Positions 58,720 through 64,000 of a stretch of 64,000 nucleotides of DNA are shown piece after piece (the first letter of the stretch is position 1; each line of letters starts with the position of its first letter). The position numbers and the translations under genes are program-made. The stretch comes from Hoplostethus atlanticus. Lineage: Eukaryota; Chordata; Actinopteri; Trachichthyiformes; Trachichthyidae. The stretch is taken from assembly GCA_034670405.1 (NCBI GenBank), contig JAXDDX010000220.1:326001-390000 (forward strand), given 5' to 3'. Under the pieces are notes generated by a model. It did not search any database, was not told the DNA's origin, and saw only the letters and a program-made list of their open reading frames with translations.

Positions 58720-58986
58720 TCTTTAAGTAGCAATGGCCAATTTACTTCTTCAGGATTTCTCTAACCTCATTTCTTAGGTGACTCTCCACAGTCACCTAAA
58801 ACGAAAGAGATTTGTGCAGCTGTTGTTCATTCTTGTACACTGAACGGTTCTCTACGGTTCTCTTGTCTATACTATTATTGACTCTACCTTATTGAAAAGT
58901 TGTGTGAAAAACACAGTTTTTCAAGTGAATGAGTGTTACCACACTGAAAGCAGGGAACCAGAAGGAGTCAAAACAGTGACTGCTGT

Positions 58987-58992
58987 CTATCC

Positions 58993-59079
<87 letters not shown>

Positions 59080-59080
59080 A
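58987..59080 (+). repeat. (ATCT)n microsatellite
   Basis: About 23 copies of a tetranucleotide in an uninterrupted run. Confidence 0.97.
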
Positions 59081-59586
59081 CAGCTGTCATTCATGCTAGT
59101 AACTAGGAATAAAGTATGAGTCCTTTATTCCCAGTTTTAGACCCAAGTGTGTCGGCCAGCATGATGGCTAGACTGAGCACACCCTTCATTCCAGTATAGT
59201 GTATGAGTGTATTACAGTATTACAGTATATGAGTAAGTATAGTGTTTCTCCCAGGAGTGAATTTAACCAACTTTTTCGTCCCCATTACAGTGATCCCCAA
59301 AAGCTCCAATGTAACAAGCATCATTCAAGTTAGCAAGGACTACAGTTGTCAAGGAAGTCTCTCCCCAGTCTTACATAATAGATGGATAAATTATTGATCA
59401 AGCCAGGGTCTGAATCAGCCGACGGATAGTATTTCTACCACAGAAGTATAAGGTCATTTTTTCAACTTTGTTAATACGGACAATCTGGTCTATCAACATG
59501 ATTTCCAAGAGTTTTAGGGTGCCATTAGGTGAAGGTTGGGCGGATGTTGTAATGCTGCATCGATTTTCAGGCTCAGGAGTGAATCT

Positions 59587-59619
<33 letters not shown>

Positions 59620-59705
59620 CTAAACAATCACGTGGACGATGACAATAAATGCTATGAGTGCTCATTTAATAGTGTCCATTGGCAGACGACCCATATGAGA
59701 GCCTG

Positions 59706-59892
59706 ATTACAGTTACTTTTCAGGGATTATGGTTATATTTTGGATTGTATTATGATTTGTTGTGGGTTGTAGCATTTTTGGAAGTTAAAATAATGTACAA
59801 AATATAGCAGAATATCTGACTTCCTTTCCTATAGTACCAAAAGACCCCACAAGGCGTAAACTGAGCACCTGAGTCTGAGTATATGTGAAGTG
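59706..59892 (+). repeat. duplicated block, copy 2
   Basis: Direct-orientation partner of 58494-58719, about 1.2 kb away. It is slightly diverged, with an internal deletion relative to copy 1. Confidence 0.8.
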
Positions 59893-60766
59893 GGAATCAT
59901 CCCCGTGTTCATCCCGATTCTTCCAGCTTCACAACTCAGCTGCATCTGCTGTTGCCTGAGGATTCTCCCCTGTATCCACAGGTTTGCCAGTGGTTATCAC
60001 ATAATGGTGCCTGTACACTCCCCGAAAGCCGCTTTTCCCTCTTCACATTGGATTAACGGAGCCAGCCTCCATGCAATTTTCCTAATTGCAGCCAGAGATT
60101 GACAAGGCTGATGTGTTCCCGTCATGTTCCTGAGCGCAGCTTTCACTCTCTGTCATCACATTAGGACAAATCCAACTAAGTGATTATTATCAGACTGCAA
60201 CAATGGAGCATATCCCGAGATATGAGGATGCCTTGTGTGTGTGTGGATGTGTGTGTGTGTGTGTGTATGGAGGAGTGTAAATTACTACTGTTGCCCAATA
60301 AGTACCTTAAATAAATAAGCACATGCCCTTACACATGCTTCAATTCATGCACGCAACAGCTCTGGGCTAACAATCCTCATCAAGCGATATCAAATATTTT
60401 CTATCACAGCACCTCTTTAGCTGCACCCTATGACTAAATATCAACCTGTACAGCAGTCCGTCCTCTATTTGCCCCGCCTCAAAATCAATCTGTCACACTC
60501 TTTGAAGATTGGCCAACGATGCACACATAATAATCTATGATGGACAGAAATAAATGGAGATGATGGAGAGAAAGACAGAGAGAGGGAGGACGAGAGTGTA
60601 AAGGACAACATGTCTTCCAAACAGTGCGAGGCAAGTTCATCGGAGGCCTCCACCACAGCGCATTACAGCTGAGAGGAGAGGAGAAATCACATCATGTCCA
60701 TGGCAATCTCCGGCCCCGCGGGACGTCGCTGCACTGTGCATAACAACATGGAGTGATGGGGAGGCG

Positions 60767-60769
<3 letters not shown>

Positions 60770-60822
<53 letters not shown>
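60770..60822 (+). repeat. (GA)n array
   Basis: Uninterrupted GA of about 52 bases. Confidence 0.95.
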
Positions 60823-60825
<3 letters not shown>

Positions 60826-60921
60826 GCACAGTGAGAGGCAGAGTTGGGAGGGGGTTATGGCTTAACCCCTAACATTTTAGCCATCGGCTGCCATGCCTAT
60901 CTCTAAGCCTCACATACTTCC

Positions 60922-60959
<38 letters not shown>

Positions 60960-62856
60960 GACTAATACCTTCTACTAACACTTGAAAATTCAGTTTGCAG
61001 TTTAGTGCCTATCCTTATGTGACCTGTTGCAACTGGTCACTGTATCCTTAGACGCAAAAACAAATATGATGTAGAGTCTATTTAGAACATCACTATGTTA
61101 TATAAATAAGTGTATTAAGTAACCTGTGGACCTTTATCTCAAAATAATTGTGTCAAATGAACAGTAGAGTCCTTGTCAGCTACTATGCGGGTTGTGTTGA
61201 ATTTCTTGGCGCATTACTCAAAAAAATGCTATAAACATAATCATTTTTAAGCAAGGAATCAATTCAAAGACTTTTCCCAAACTTTTAAGAGTAACATTTT
61301 TCATCTGCACTATCACTCTCTCTGACTGGCTAGTATTGTACCTGCTATGTGATTGGGATTCTAGTTAGGTACAGACCAGTATACTGTTTGTCTGCAACTT
61401 TTACATTTGTCACGATGCTGCCTTCCTGACTAGGACCATTTTTTATCTCAACATGAAGGTTAAATACATAAAACATGTTTAGAAATCCCCTGGGGACTAT
61501 TTTCTGTAGACGACAGTTGGCAGCTCCCTTCTGATTCCTTTTGGAGATAAAGAAGTGCTTGTTGTATCTGTTGCTGATGCGATCCTGAGCACACAATGTC
61601 CTCAAATGACAACCCTCGTGTTGTCCTATCTTTGGAGTTACACCGGATTTTGTTTTTACGTTTCAACCATTTACCTCATCCTGCGTCACAAGGTGAAGAT
61701 ATTCAACCAAAAAAACATCACAGAACGCCACAGGTTGCCCAACAGACGTCTGTGTGTGTGTGTGTGTGTGTCTGAGTTTCGGGGTAGGGATGGGAATGAG
61801 GAGGGGTTGAGGCCAAGGTGGGCGCTGATGTGTGTTTTCACTGACGAGTACAGGACGTGCAAATACCGCCTACTGTATGCAGCCTAAACGATAAAGTGTG
61901 ATCAACAAGACATTGTTAGCGTACACAACCCGAAACTCAACGCTGAATGGGAACATTTACTCTTGATATCTCTGCATGTAAATTCATGACCTGAGGGAAA
62001 GTGTGTGTGTGTGTGTGTGTGTGTGTGTAGGGGGGGTTGTTTAGGTCAAGCTTATAAACACGGGAGGAACAGACTAGATACAGTTTGTTCTATTTCTCCC
62101 CTCCGAGTGCGGAGAGGACAGTTCCAGTGAGAGACTACTTAAGCTGCGAATACAGTAGAGTGCTGATCCTATAGGCAAGGCGAGACCCTGTTTTCCTCTC
62201 AGTCAGCTCAACTTAATTAACCAGAATGAGTCAGAAGCAACATTCAGGATTTAAGATTTATCCTTATGGGATTGGGGATCTCTCTCTCTCTCTCTATCGC
62301 TCTGTTTATGGTTGACTTCAGTGCTAACATCCTGCTCATTACTTTAATGATGGTGCTACAGTGAGCTTTATGCTCACGAGTGCAGTTCGTTTTTTAACAC
62401 TGCAGTTTGGGAATAACAACAAATGCAAGCACGCACACACACACACACACACACACAGTGGTGGAGAATCACACACATGCATTATGTATGTTGTAGCAAA
62501 ACAACAAGCATCCCTAAACTCTCAAAAGAATATTTTCCATGTATGAATCTGTTACAAGTTACATGTTAGCCACCATGCTCGGAGGCCATGTACAGACTAA
62601 CAACAGAGCTAATGATGCTATGGAGAACAGCGAGGAAGGAAAAGTAAATGGCAAGTTGGATTAAGAGGTGCGTCTTTTTTCGCTAAAGTATCAGCCTCCC
62701 TACGTAACTGTGATACAGAGAAAGAGAGTCTGACAGACAGATATATCCAACCCAGCTCTCTGCTTTCGCTTTAGATGCATTATTCATCTGTGTGCCAATT
62801 TGGAGGAACGCTCCCAATCCCCAAGCTAGCACCGAAAAGAGGGGAAGAGGGGGAGA

Positions 62857-62960
62857 GAGAGAGACAGACTGAAAGAGAAAGAAGGAGACAGAGCGAGAAC
62901 ACAAGAACAAGAGAAAGACAGAGACCGAGAGCGAGAGAGAGAGAGAGAGAGAAAGAGAGC
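62857..62960 (+). repeat. imperfect GA-rich tract
   Basis: About 100 bases of purine-rich GAGA/GACA sequence; it creates Arg/Glu or Ser/Leu false frames. Confidence 0.85.
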
Positions 62961-64000
62961 GGGAGAGAGGGAAAGGCAACAGAACAAAAGAATGACTGAG
63001 ACAGACAGAGAGAATACAGGAGCGGGAGAACGGCTCAGTCTCTCAGCTGCAATGTAGTGAAACATCCAAACAGGATTTCAAACGATCCAGGGAGATTTCT
63101 CCTCACGTGTCCTGGTGTTCCCAGCGCTGCCTGGCTTGTCTACACAGAGCAGATTAATGACGATTTCACCGCTAAAGAGTCTTAACTTAACCCTGCCGAA
63201 AACACAGAGGGAGCACAGGACCAGAGGTGGAGGCAGACCTGGGGCCTGAAACTCACTTTGTCTAGCCTCAATCTACTCACACACACACACACACACAGAC
63301 ACATGCAGATACAAACACATGAAAACACACACGAGCACTTTCACCGCCGCATGAAGAAGTTGCAAGCTGATGTTTTTGCTCTTCGCTCTCTGTCTCGATC
63401 TCTTTCTCTCTACTGTCTTGTCAGTATTGTCGGTATGACCCCAACATCCAATCCCGTCACCGCAACCATGCGGGCTGCCATTGAAACCGTCCATCCAGGG
63501 CCGGCCTGACCCAGATCCAGCCTCTCTCCCCTTCACCTTCCCGTCCAGGCTCATTACCTAGAGTAGCCTGTCCCACGTACGGGCCAGGTCTCTTTAACAT
63601 CACAGGCTAGGGAAAAAATAAATGGTCACTCACAGCGGCACGTCTTTACCCTGATGGATGTGTGTGTGCAGGGGGGGATGGTAAGTGTGTGGGCTGGATC
63701 AGTGGGATTTCTGTTTAATCTGTGGCTGTCCCCCCCACAGCGGAGCTCTGTGCTCTCAGACCCAACAGCTGGCTACTTCTGCCCACTAGTCCACATTACT
63801 GTACTACATACGGTACCAAGAGGCCATGGGCACCTCCTACATTTAGCCTCGCTTTACACTCATACTGTACTACACACGTCATACTTATATTATGTTGTAC
63901 ATTACATCGATCTGTATCACATCTGACGTGACTTCCTGTTGATTATTTCACACAGACTCGCCACTATTTAATCATTCCTACTGTTAATGGAATAAAATAG

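Larger units (their letters stand above)
55764..64000. other. lime1 5' flank or 5'UTR intron (no recognised gene)
   Basis: I found no coding exon with homology support in this 8.2 kb. Because the first coding lime1 exon has a good acceptor at 55763, at least one upstream noncoding lime1 exon should exist, in or beyond this stretch, but I cannot place it. Human ZGPAT would be the next gene and no trace is seen. Contents: GA/CT arrays, TATC array, a duplicated 190-230 bp block and a retroelement-like tail. Confidence 0.5.

Noticed and set aside
59890-60102. 70-aa Cys/Ile-rich + ORF
   Set aside because: No motif, splice or conservation evidence; sits just beyond the duplicated block.

Overview
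This is vertebrate nuclear DNA, almost certainly from a teleost fish. The evidence is split genes with GT/AG introns, very dense CA/GA microsatellites, fish-type SINE and MITE relics, and three recognisable gene orthologues in the order of human 20q13.33 (LIME1 - SLC2A4RG - ZBTB46). No prokaryotic, CRISPR, viral or toxin features were seen.

Layout. (1) 1-~5450, + strand: the last two coding exons of zbtb46 (727-902 and 1048-1491), ending in ...KDFAWIS, then a roughly 3.9 kb 3'UTR with an AATAAA at 5426. The 5' part of the gene lies off the left edge. (2) ~5.5-42.2 kb, - strand: slc2a4rg (HDBP1/GEF family). I resolved nine coding exons with consistent phase. They give a 543-aa protein with an NLS, a C2H2 finger (C-x4-C-x12-H-x4-H), an acidic SDGEEDFYY block and a C-terminal C-clamp. 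Intron 2 is about 18.5 kb and holds most of the repeats. The promoter, with inverted CCAAT boxes and a GCCGGCG, lies at about 41.9-42.25 kb. (3) ~43.0-55.8 kb, - strand: lime1, a transmembrane adaptor of the LIME1/PAG1 type. Eight coding exons, again phase-consistent, give 571 aa: short ectodomain, TM, CVGC palmitoylation motif, SMSKSDSRLHEI box, nine cytoplasmic tyrosines and a VTGL C-terminus. (4) 55.8-64.0 kb: no recognisable coding exon. It is probably lime1 5' flank or a 5'UTR intron, with microsatellites, a duplicated block and a LINE/SINE-type tail.

The genes are linked by conserved synteny rather than by pathway. zbtb46 and slc2a4rg encode DNA-binding regulators and converge tail to tail. 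lime1 encodes a raft adaptor for Src kinases and Csk, and lies in tandem upstream of slc2a4rg.

Most other open frames in the window are artefacts of stop-free CA, GA and TATG repeats. The points most worth a second look are: the PAG1-like PDZ C-terminus and Gly/RGN low-complexity expansion in fish lime1; a dense motif cluster at 49.78-49.86 kb; a G-quadruplex motif inside slc2a4rg coding sequence; a GCCGGCG site in the slc2a4rg promoter; and a 29-bp sequence repeated next to two GA arrays.
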